From Saprospiraceae bacterium (GTDB lineage Bacteria > Bacteroidota > Bacteroidia > Chitinophagales > Saprospiraceae), in NCBI GenBank assembly GCA_020630895.1, contig JAHDII010000245.1, forward strand, positions 1-5,216: a stretch of DNA of 5,216 bases, given 5' to 3'. Under the pieces are notes generated by a model. It searched no databases and was not told the DNA's origin. It worked only from the letters and a program-made list of their open reading frames with translations. Shown one piece after another: positions 1-5,216 of this stretch. Position numbers and translations under genes: made by a program. Numbering within the stretch: position 1 is the stretch's first letter; each line of letters starts with the position of its first letter.

Positions 1-70
1 CTACAATTTGAGCAGAAGGATTTATATTAAATTCTTTAAAAGAACCAAATCCAGTTAATAATATTTTCAT
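1..70 (-). CDS. pcp: Pyroglutamyl-peptidase I, N-terminal fragment (cut by window edge)
   Basis: Only the first 23 codons are visible; the gene continues past the left edge. They read MKILLTGFGSFKEFNINPSA followed by QIV. The TGFGxF segment followed by NPS is the N-terminal signature of peptidase family C15 (pyrrolidone-carboxylate peptidase), a cytoplasmic cysteine peptidase that removes N-terminal pyroglutamate from peptides. The catalytic Glu, Cys and His of the family lie further along and cannot be checked here. The start is the ATG at 70-68. It lies six bases after the polA stop, with no Shine-Dalgarno sequence, which is usual in Bacteroidota. That spacing suggests co-transcription with polA and possible translational coupling. 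The identification rests on a short stretch, so it is probable rather than certain. Confidence 0.72.
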   Translation of the reverse strand, partial: MKILLTGFGSFKEFNINPSAQIV

Positions 71-76
71 AAAAAA

Positions 77-2905
77 TTAATGTGCTTCTAACCAATTATT
101 TCCTATATCCATTCCTACTAAAATAGGAACACTTAAATTAGGAATAGCATTTTTCATATTTTCTTCTATGATAGGTTTTATTATTTCTAATTCATCTTTA
201 TGAGCATCAAAAACTAATTCATCATGTACTTGTAAAATCATTTTTGATTTAAAATTCTTTTCTTTAAATATTTGATGAATTTTAATCATTGCCATTTTAA
301 TCATATCTGCTGCTGTTCCCTGAATAGGAGTATTAATAGCATTTCTTTCAGCATGACTTCTTATCAAACTATTTTTAGAATTAATATCTCTTAAATATCT
401 TCTTCTTCCTAAAAGTGTTTCAACATAGCCTTTGTCTCTTGCTATTTCTACTTGTTGATCCATATAATTTTTTAAACCTTGATATTGTTTAAAATAATTT
501 TGAATTAATTCTGTAGCTTCTTTTCTTTTAATTCCTAACTGCCTTGATAAATTAGTGGCTCCAGCACCATAAATAATAGAAAAATTAACGGTCTTCGCAT
601 TTCTTCTTTGTTCAGGACTTACTTCTTCTAAAGAAATTTCATATACTTTTGCTGCCGTAGCTTGATGAATATCATGCCCATTTTTGAAGGCTTCTAACAT
701 TGCTTTATCACCACTTATTTCAGCAATTAATCGCAACTCTATTTGAGAATAATCCGCAGCTAATAAAACAAAATCTTCATCTCTAGGAACAAATGCTTCT
801 CTTACTTTTCTTCCTTCAGGAGTTCTAATAGGAATATTTTGTAAATTAGGATTATTAGAACTCAAACGACCTGTTGCCGTTAATGCTTGATTAAAAGAAG
901 AATGAATTCTTCCTGTTTTTGGATTAATTAATTTGGGAAGTGCATCAACATAAGTAGATTTTAATTTAGCAAGTCCTCTATATTTTAAAATGTTAGCAGC
1001 GATAGGATTTTCTAAAGCTAATTCATTCATTTTTTCTTCATTCGTAGAATATTGACCCGATTTAGTTTTTCTCCAACGATAAGGAATTTTTAAATGATTG
1101 AATAAAACTTCTCCTACTTGTTTTGGAGATGAAATATTAAACTTCATTCCTGCAATATCATAAATTTCTTTTTCTTTAATTAATAATTTTTTTTCTAATT
1201 CTTTAGAATAATCCGCTAAAAAATTAGCATCTATTTTAATACCATTATATTCCAATTCAACTAATGCATCAACAAGGGGAGCTTCTGTTTCCCAATATAA
1301 TTTTTCAAGATGATTTTCTTGAATCTCTTTTTCTAAAATATTTTTTAATCGCAAAGTTAAATCAGCATCTTCTCCTGCATATTCCTTTATTTTTTCTAAA
1401 GAAACATCTCTCATCGATAATTGATTTTTTCCTTTTTTACCAATTAATGTTTCAATAGATACAGGAGCATAATTTAGATATACTTCCGATAAATAATTCA
1501 AATTATGACGCAGTTCTGGTTCTAATAAATAATGAGCTAACATAGTATCAAAAATCTTTCCTTGAACTTCAACACCATACCATTTTAATATCAAACAATC
1601 ATATTTAATATTTTGTCCTATTTTAATAATATTTTTATTTTCTAAAATAGGTTTAAAAATATCAACTACTTTTTGTGCTTCTTCTTGGTTTTCTGAAATC
1701 GGAATATAATATGCTTCATGTTCTTTTATAGAAAAAGCTAAACCGACTAGTTCAGAATTATTAGCATCCAGTCCTGTAGTTTCAGTATCAAAACAAATCA
1801 TTTTTTGTTTTGATAATTTTTGAACTAAATCTTGAATCTCTTTTTCAGATTCAACTATAATATAATTGTGTGTTGTATTTTCTATATTGTTCTCAGCAAC
1901 AATATTTTCTTTAATTTCTGGAAATTGTGGCCCACTTGCGAATGCTTCTCCAAATAAACTTCCTTGAGTTCCAGCAGAAGGAGCTTTAGTATTTTGGCTA
2001 GGAGCAGTATTTCCTTTTGGTGTGTTTCCTAGAATTTGGTTGGCTAAAGTTCTAAACTCTACTTCTTTAAAAACTTGGGTTAATGCTTCTGTATTAAATT
2101 CAGATAATTCAAAATCTTTAGTATCAAATTGAATAGGAACATCTGTAATAATTGTAGCTAATTTTTTAGATAACAAGCCTTGTTCTGCAAATTTTTCTAC
2201 ATTTTCTCTTTGCTTTCCTTTGAGTTTGTCGCTGTTTTTAATAATACCTTCAACAGAATCAAATTGTTCTAATAATTTAATTGCCGTTTTAGCACCTATT
2301 CCTGGTATTCCTGGAATATTATCCACACTATCTCCTTGTAGTCCTAAAATATCAATAACTTGCTCTACTCTCTTAATTTTCCATTTTTCGAGGACTTCTT
2401 TTTCTCCTAATATTTCAACACCATTTCCAAACCGAGCAGGTTTATACATAAAGACATTATTGCTCACTAATTGTGCATAATCCTTATCAGGTGTCATCAT
2501 ATATACCTTAAAACCTTCTTTTTCTGCTTTCTTAGCAACCGTTCCTATTACATCATCTGCTTCATAAGAATTCATTTTAAGAATAGGAATATTCATTCCT
2601 TCTACTATTCTAAGAATATAAGGAAAAGCAGTAGTAATATCTTCTGGTTGTTCTTCTCTATTGGCTTTATATTCTTTATATAAATCTTTTCGGAAAACAG
2701 TTTTATCTGAAATATCAAAAGCTACTGCAATATGGGAAGGTTTTTGCTTGGTAATAATTTCCCATAATGCACGAGTAAAACCTGTAATAGCAGAAGTATT
2801 TAATCCTTTTGAATTAATGAGAGGTCTTTTAATAAATGCATAATGGGCTCTATATACAAGAGCATGACCATCTAAAAGAAAAAGAGTTTTTTTATTATCT
2901 GACAT
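77..2905 (-). CDS. polA: DNA polymerase I, full length with 5'-3' and 3'-5' exonuclease domains
   Basis: The 942-residue protein (E. coli Pol I has 928) carries all three Pol I activities: removal of RNA primers, proofreading and gap filling during Okazaki-fragment maturation and excision repair. The 5' nuclease occupies about residues 5-290, with metal ligands at D12, D64, E115/D117/D118, D140/D142 and D192/D195, the last pair in the helix-3-turn-helix GDSVDNIPGIPGIG. A flexible Asn/Thr/Pro/Ser-rich linker (about 292-345) follows. The proofreading domain (about 346-535) looks active: D373 and E375 (FDTETTGLD), D436 (NIKYD), and Y509 with D513 (YAGED). The polymerase domain (about 545-942) has motif A D718 (DYSQIELR), motif B R767, K771, F775 and Y779 (RRNAKTVNFSIIYG), and motif C H894-D895 (QVHDE). 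F775 is the position where Phe normally limits dideoxynucleotide use. The ATG at 2905-2903 gives the expected N-terminus (TLFLLDGHAL). No Shine-Dalgarno sequence precedes it. The stop is TAA. It is probably the first gene of a polA-pcp unit. Confidence 0.98.
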   Translation of the reverse strand: MSDNKKTLFLLDGHALVYRAHYAFIKRPLINSKGLNTSAITGFTRALWEIITKQKPSHIAVAFDISDKTVFRKDLYKEYKANREEQPEDITTAFPYILRIVEGMNIPILKMNSYEADDVIGTVAKKAEKEGFKVYMMTPDKDYAQLVSNNVFMYKPARFGNGVEILGEKEVLEKWKIKRVEQVIDILGLQGDSVDNIPGIPGIGAKTAIKLLEQFDSVEGIIKNSDKLKGKQRENVEKFAEQGLLSKKLATIITDVPIQFDTKDFELSEFNTEALTQVFKEVEFRTLANQILGNTPKGNTAPSQNTKAPSAGTQGSLFGEAFASGPQFPEIKENIVAENNIENTTHNYIIVESEKEIQDLVQKLSKQKMICFDTETTGLDANNSELVGLAFSIKEHEAYYIPISENQEEAQKVVDIFKPILENKNIIKIGQNIKYDCLILKWYGVEVQGKIFDTMLAHYLLEPELRHNLNYLSEVYLNYAPVSIETLIGKKGKNQLSMRDVSLEKIKEYAGEDADLTLRLKNILEKEIQENHLEKLYWETEAPLVDALVELEYNGIKIDANFLADYSKELEKKLLIKEKEIYDIAGMKFNISSPKQVGEVLFNHLKIPYRWRKTKSGQYSTNEEKMNELALENPIAANILKYRGLAKLKSTYVDALPKLINPKTGRIHSSFNQALTATGRLSSNNPNLQNIPIRTPEGRKVREAFVPRDEDFVLLAADYSQIELRLIAEISGDKAMLEAFKNGHDIHQATAAKVYEISLEEVSPEQRRNAKTVNFSIIYGAGATNLSRQLGIKRKEATELIQNYFKQYQGLKNYMDQQVEIARDKGYVETLLGRRRYLRDINSKNSLIRSHAERNAINTPIQGTAADMIKMAMIKIHQIFKEKNFKSKMILQVHDELVFDAHKDELEIIKPIIEENMKNAIPNLSVPILVGMDIGNNWLEAH

Positions 2906-2926
2906 GAAATGAGTTTAGATTTTTTG

Positions 2927-2956
2927 TAAAAATAAGAATGTATTTCACAAAAGGAA
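2927..2956 (-). promoter_or_regulatory. Weak candidate promoter for polA (Bacteroidota type)
   Basis: Reading the minus strand, TATTTTTA at 2934-2927 differs from the Bacteroidota -7 element TAnnTTTG only at the last base. TTC at 2956-2954, 19 bases upstream, is one mismatch from the -33 TTG. A start near 2920 would give a leader of about 15 bases before the polA ATG. The location is sensible because the lpxD terminator lies just upstream, so polA should need its own promoter in 2906-2974. Such AT-rich matches arise easily by chance. Confidence 0.25.
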
Positions 2957-2973
2957 GTTTCTTTTGCATGTAT

Positions 2974-3013
2974 AAAAAAATCTAAAAGGAAATTTTTCCC
3001 TTTTAGATTTTTT
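2974..3013 (-). terminator. Rho-independent terminator of lpxD, symmetric with U-tracts on both strands
   Basis: A perfect 15-bp inverted repeat: the left arm 2975-2989 (AAAAAATCTAAAAGG) pairs with 2999-3013, leaving a 9-base loop at 2990-2998. AAA 2990-2992 could pair with TTT 2995-2997 if C2998 is bulged, lengthening the stem. On the minus strand the hairpin ends in a run of seven T (2980-2974), starting about 40 bases after the lpxD TAG stop. This is the right place to end lpxD transcription before polA. The plus strand also ends in six T, so the structure could act in both directions, although no plus-strand gene is seen reading into it. The stem is AT-rich, with only three G:C pairs, in line with the genome's composition. 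Confidence 0.85.
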
Positions 3014-3053
3014 AAAGTACACAAAATAATATAAATCAACTTGTATTCTTATA

Positions 3054-4022
3054 CTAAGGTTGTGACTTATTATTCTTTTGATTTTCTTCTAAAGTTCTTA
3101 TTGCTTTCGCTAAATCAGGAAGTTGACGCAATAAAGCCAATTGTTTATAAGTATCTCTAATTTCTTGAGCAGGAGAACCGAAATATGTTTTACCTCCTTC
3201 AATACTTTTGGAAACACCAGATTGAGCTAAAACAATCGCTTTTTTTCCTATTGTAATATTTTGAGCCACTCCTACTTGTCCATATAAACAAACACCATCT
3301 TCTATGATGGCTTTTCCTCCAATTCCTACTTGAGCAGCAAAAAGACAATTTTTTCCTACTACTGCTCCATGTCCAATATGAATTTGGCTATCAAATTTAG
3401 TTCCTTCGCCAATAAAAGTATCACCAGACACTCCAATATTGATAGTACAACAAGCTCCAATTTCAACACGATCTTCTATAATAACTCGCCCTCCAGAATG
3501 CCACTTTTCATGATGAGAATCATATCTTTTATAATAAAAAGCATCCGAGGCAATTACTGAATTAGGATGAATATTAACATGTTTTCCTATAATAGTATTT
3601 CCTACAATAGTTGTATTGGCCTGAATAATTGAATGAGCTCCAATTTTTACATGATGCCCAATAACAACATTAGGTTCTAAAATTACAGTAGGATGTATTT
3701 CTGCTGTTTCGCTAATATTTGTAGTTAAAGGCTTGAAAGGACGTTGTTCTAATACTAATTGGTTATAAGCTTCAAAAGGATCATCACAAATCAATAGAGT
3801 TTTTCCTTCTGGACATTGATAACGACGATTCATGATAACAAAAGTAGCTAAGGAATTTAAGGAAGCATCATAATATTTTTCCTTATCAACGAAAGTTAGA
3901 TCTCCTTTTTCTACTTTATGAATCTCATTCAGTCCTAGAACCATTCTGTCTGGGTCTCCAATGATTTCTGCTCCTATCTTCTCAGCAATTATACTTACTG
4001 AAATGGGCTTTGGTAACTTCAT
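3054..4022 (-). CDS. lpxD: LpxD-type UDP-3-O-acylglucosamine N-acyltransferase
   Basis: LpxD adds the second 3-hydroxyacyl chain, carried on acyl carrier protein, to UDP-3-O-acylglucosamine, the third step of lipid A synthesis in the cytoplasm. The 322-residue protein (E. coli has 341) has an N-terminal uridine-binding-type domain (about 5-90: IAEKIGAEIIGDP, GDLTFVDKEKYY). A left-handed beta-helix of hexapeptide repeats follows (about 105-285: IHPTVI, VVIGHHVKIG, VIIEDRVEIGA), then a C-terminal helical tail. H218 in QIHIGHG matches catalytic H239 of E. coli. Several usually conserved sites differ: FGY is FYY (162-164), TIDRG is TINIG (193-197), and the second conserved His (E. coli H276) appears to be Asn255 in GVAQN. 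It may therefore be the second LpxD-like paralogue that many Bacteroidota carry rather than the main enzyme of the lpxC/fabZ-lpxA cluster; none of those genes is adjacent. The ATG at 4022 is chosen because MKLPKPISV is a plausible start. The longer frame to 4061 begins with TTG and adds 13 atypical residues. Confidence 0.9.
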   Translation of the reverse strand: MKLPKPISVSIIAEKIGAEIIGDPDRMVLGLNEIHKVEKGDLTFVDKEKYYDASLNSLATFVIMNRRYQCPEGKTLLICDDPFEAYNQLVLEQRPFKPLTTNISETAEIHPTVILEPNVVIGHHVKIGAHSIIQANTTIVGNTIIGKHVNIHPNSVIASDAFYYKRYDSHHEKWHSGGRVIIEDRVEIGACCTINIGVSGDTFIGEGTKFDSQIHIGHGAVVGKNCLFAAQVGIGGKAIIEDGVCLYGQVGVAQNITIGKKAIVLAQSGVSKSIEGGKTYFGSPAQEIRDTYKQLALLRQLPDLAKAIRTLEENQKNNKSQP

Positions 4023-4089
4023 TTGTTTAAAATTTGAATAACCAATAATCCAAAAAAACAACTTCGTTTTAGTGGATAATCGTGCCTGT

Positions 4090-4140
4090 TTTTGCGAATA
4101 TAAAAATAGATTGCATATTACTAACGAATTGAACCTTAAA
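4090..4140. repeat. Copy 1 of an imperfect duplicated intergenic module
   Basis: This copy contains, in order, TTTTGCGAA (4090-4098), TATAAAAAT (4099-4107), AACGAAT (4123-4129) and CCTTAAA (4134-4140). The same four blocks recur in the same order and orientation in 4172-4217. The offset drifts from 82-84 to 77 bases because of small gaps. The module lies between the divergent lpxD and xerC starts, so it may be a duplicated regulatory segment. It could also be a chance resemblance in AT-rich DNA, although the blocks TTTTGCGAA and AACGAAT contain G and C and are less likely to arise that way. Confidence 0.45.
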
Positions 4141-4144
4141 TTTG
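4111..4144 (+). promoter_or_regulatory. Candidate Bacteroidota-type promoter for xerC
   Basis: TAAATTTG at 4137-4144, followed by C, matches the Bacteroidota -7 consensus TAnnTTTG at every fixed base. A TTG lies at 4111-4113 with a spacer of 23 bases, at the long end of the accepted range. Transcription would start near 4150 and give xerC a leader of about 145 bases. That leader would contain the second repeat copy and both inverted repeats described below. The element reads toward xerC only. It competes with a second candidate promoter closer to the gene. Confidence 0.4.
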
Positions 4145-4171
4145 CAACTCTACGTTTTATATAAAATATTA

Positions 4172-4217
4172 TTTTGCGAAAATATAAGAATTTTCTAAAT
4201 AAGAACGAATCCTTAAA
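4172..4217. repeat. Copy 2 of the imperfect duplicated intergenic module
   Basis: The blocks are TTTTGCGAA (4172-4180), TATAAGAAT (4183-4191), AACGAAT (4204-4210) and CCTTAAA (4211-4217), collinear with copy 1. Relative to copy 1 it has lost four bases (TGAA) between the last two blocks and diverged in the middle. Its end overlaps the left arm of the inverted repeat at 4211-4237, which copy 1 does not share. Confidence 0.45.
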
Positions 4218-4237
4218 ACTAAATATCTATTTTAAGG
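4211..4237. repeat. 8-bp inverted repeat (CCTTAAAA / TTTTAAGG)
   Basis: The arms 4211-4218 and 4230-4237 are perfectly complementary, separated by 11 bases. There is no T-run after either arm, so it is not an intrinsic terminator. It could form a weak hairpin in a long xerC leader or be a two-fold protein-binding site. The arm length is modest for such AT-rich DNA, so chance is a real alternative. Confidence 0.35.
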
Positions 4238-4252
4238 GAATAAACAAAGCCT

Positions 4253-4276
4253 TTTTTGACTTTTTCAAGTCAAAAA
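4253..4276. repeat. 10-bp perfect palindrome just upstream of xerC
   Basis: TTTTTGACTT (4253-4262) and AAGTCAAAAA (4267-4276) are perfect reverse complements around a four-base loop TTTC. The T-run is at the 5' end and the A-run at the 3' end on either strand, which is the wrong order for an intrinsic terminator. The palindrome covers the -35-like TTGACT of the candidate promoter at 4256-4283 and ends 19 bases before the xerC ATG. It could be an operator for a dimeric regulator of xerC or, if transcribed from the upstream promoter, a hairpin in the leader. Confidence 0.55.
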
Positions 4277-4283
4277 TTATACT
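4256..4283 (+). promoter_or_regulatory. Candidate proximal promoter for xerC, sigma-70-like
   Basis: TTGACT (4256-4261), a 16-base spacer and TATACT (4278-4283) resemble a classical sigma-70 promoter. In Bacteroidota terms this is TTG, 19 bases, then TATACTTA, which fits TAnnTTTG at only four of six fixed bases. A start near 4290 would leave about five bases before the ATG, making the transcript almost leaderless. The palindrome at 4253-4276 overlaps the -35 part and the spacer. Confidence 0.35.
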
Positions 4284-4295
4284 TATATTGTATTT

Positions 4296-5198
4296 ATGAA
4301 TGAACAGATCACTTCTTTTATAAAATATATTGAATTTGAGAAAAGATATTCAAAACATACCATTTTAGCTTATACTAAAGATTTAGAGCATTTACAATAC
4401 TATTTGAGAGATGAGTATGAAATTCATAATAGCAATGAGGTTACTTTTATGCATTTGCGTTCTTGGGTTGTTTCTTTTATAGATGAAGGTTTACAGACTA
4501 AATCAATACATCGAAAAATAGCTTCTGCTAAATCTTTTTTTAAATATTTGTTGCGAGAAAGAAAAATATCAAAAAACCCAACTGCTCAATTAATAGCTCC
4601 GAAATTAGGAAAACGACTGCCTGAATATTTAGAAGAAAAACAAGTTGATCGTTTATTAAATGATATCCAGTTCCCTGAAGGATTTATAGGAAAAAGAGAT
4701 AAAACAATCATAGAAATTTTATATGCTACAGGGATGAGACGTTCAGAATTGATAGGACTTCAAGTTCATGATATCCATTTTGAAGAACAAACTATTCGTG
4801 TTCTTGGAAAAAGAAATAAAGAAAGATTAATTCCTATTCATTCTTTTATTTATGATATATTAAAAGAATATATAGAATGTAGAAATCAAGAATTTCCTGA
4901 TATAGAAATAAACGCTTTATTTTTAACAGAAAAAGGAAAAGCTTTATACCCTAAATTAGTCTATAATATTATTAAAAAATATATTTCACTTGTCTCTACT
5001 ATAGATAAAAAAGGACCTCATACATTAAGACACACTTTTGCTACCCATTTGTCTAATAGAGGAGCCGATTTAAACGCCATCAAAGAATTGTTAGGACATT
5101 CTAATTTATCTGCTACTCAAATTTATGTTCATAATTCAATAGAAAGATTAAAAGATGTGTACCAACAAGCACATCCTAAAGCAAAGGAAAAAGAATAA
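4296..5198 (+). CDS. xerC: XerC-type tyrosine recombinase
   Basis: This 300-residue tyrosine recombinase matches the usual size of XerC/XerD, which act together at the chromosomal dif site to resolve chromosome dimers before division. The N-terminal SAM-like core-binding domain spans about residues 1-90 (FIKYIEFEKRYSKHTILAY, RKIASAKSFFKYL). The catalytic domain spans about 108-290 with the full active site: R148 (ATGMRRSEL), K172 (LGKRNKERLIP), H242 and R245 (HTLRH), H268 (LLGHSNLS) and nucleophile Y277 (TQIY). I favour XerC over XerD because the C-terminus (VYQQAHPKAK) and KELLGHSNLS resemble XerC of E. coli; the call between the two is tentative. The compact length, intact catalytic set and housekeeping neighbours argue against a phage or transposon integrase. 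The ATG at 4296 begins the expected N-terminus (MNEQITSFIKYIEFEKRYS). There is no Shine-Dalgarno sequence. It is divergent from lpxD. The next gene is not visible; in many Bacteroidota a ribosome hibernation factor gene follows xerC. Confidence 0.93.
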   Translation: MNEQITSFIKYIEFEKRYSKHTILAYTKDLEHLQYYLRDEYEIHNSNEVTFMHLRSWVVSFIDEGLQTKSIHRKIASAKSFFKYLLRERKISKNPTAQLIAPKLGKRLPEYLEEKQVDRLLNDIQFPEGFIGKRDKTIIEILYATGMRRSELIGLQVHDIHFEEQTIRVLGKRNKERLIPIHSFIYDILKEYIECRNQEFPDIEINALFLTEKGKALYPKLVYNIIKKYISLVSTIDKKGPHTLRHTFATHLSNRGADLNAIKELLGHSNLSATQIYVHNSIERLKDVYQQAHPKAKEKE

Positions 5199-5216
5199 TT
5201 TTGGTAACTGTGTTTA

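Noticed and set aside
1264..1458. Open frame of 64 codons on the plus strand inside polA
   Set aside because: It is antisense to conserved polA exonuclease and linker sequence, rich in Phe/Leu/Ile as expected from the complement of Lys/Glu/Asn codons, and shows no recognisable domain.
2220..2843. Three open frames of 60-86 codons on the plus strand inside the polA 5' nuclease region
   Set aside because: They are antisense shadows of conserved nuclease motifs and overlap one another; their composition is that of reversed AT-rich coding sequence.
3330..3560. Open frame of 76 codons on the plus strand inside lpxD
   Set aside because: It is antisense to the hexapeptide repeats of lpxD, Ser/Asn-rich by composition, with no family resemblance.
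4075..4122. 15-codon minus-strand reading frame starting ATGCAATCT upstream of lpxD, possible leader peptide
   Set aside because: It has no ribosome-binding feature, no run of regulatory codons and no attenuator hairpin after it; frames this short are common by chance.
4155..4166. 12-base perfect palindrome TTTTATATAAAA
   Set aside because: It is made only of A and T and is expected by chance in such AT-rich intergenic DNA; no link to a promoter element was evident.
4253..4276. Palindrome upstream of xerC as a terminator
   Set aside because: On both strands the T-run precedes the stem and A follows it, the reverse of a rho-independent terminator, and no gene converges on it.
4023..4295. A dif-like site for Xer recombinases in the intergenic region
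   Set aside because: I could not find a pair of about 11-base partly inverted arms around a central 6-base spacer; the inverted repeats present have the wrong spacing and composition.
4296..5198. Recombinase read as a phage or integrative-element integrase, marking a mobile element
   Set aside because: Length, N-terminal domain and C-terminal ending are those of chromosomal XerC/XerD. There is no tRNA, attachment-site repeat, excisionase or other element gene nearby, and base composition matches the neighbours.

Overview
The window is a strongly AT-rich chromosomal segment holding three complete genes and the first codons of a fourth. All are ordinary housekeeping genes. The organism looks like a Gram-negative member of the Bacteroidota. 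The reasons are the style of the proteins (a LpxD-type acyltransferase, a XerC-type recombinase and a Pol I with an active proofreading domain), codon use pushed to A/T, the absence of Shine-Dalgarno sequences before any start, and one perfect match to the Bacteroidota -7 promoter element TAnnTTTG. I cannot name the genus; Flavobacteriia or Cytophagia are both possible.

Layout: the left two thirds run on the minus strand. lpxD (4022 to 3054) comes first and ends about 40 bases before a strong rho-independent hairpin (2975-3013). polA follows (2905 to 77) and appears to start its own transcription unit. Six bases after its stop, a second gene begins (70 to beyond the left edge); its 23 visible residues match the N-terminus of pyroglutamyl-peptidase I. 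On the right, a xerC/xerD-type recombinase (4296 to 5198) runs on the plus strand, divergent from lpxD. Only 18 bases remain after its stop.

The divergent intergenic region (4023-4295) has most of the non-coding structure. It holds an imperfect duplication of a module of about 50 bp, spaced about 80 bp apart; a perfect TAnnTTTG element; an 8-bp inverted repeat; and a 10-bp perfect palindrome that overlaps the -35 part of a candidate promoter just before the recombinase start.

The genes do not form one pathway. PolA serves Okazaki-fragment maturation and repair, LpxD serves lipid A synthesis, and Xer recombinases resolve chromosome dimers. I found no mobile element, CRISPR array, tRNA, rRNA, toxin-antitoxin pair or defence system, and no convincing undescribed system. 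The points most worth a second look are a possible sliding-clamp peptide in the PolA linker, substitutions at conserved positions of the LpxD homologue, and the duplicated and palindromic sequences between lpxD and xerC.
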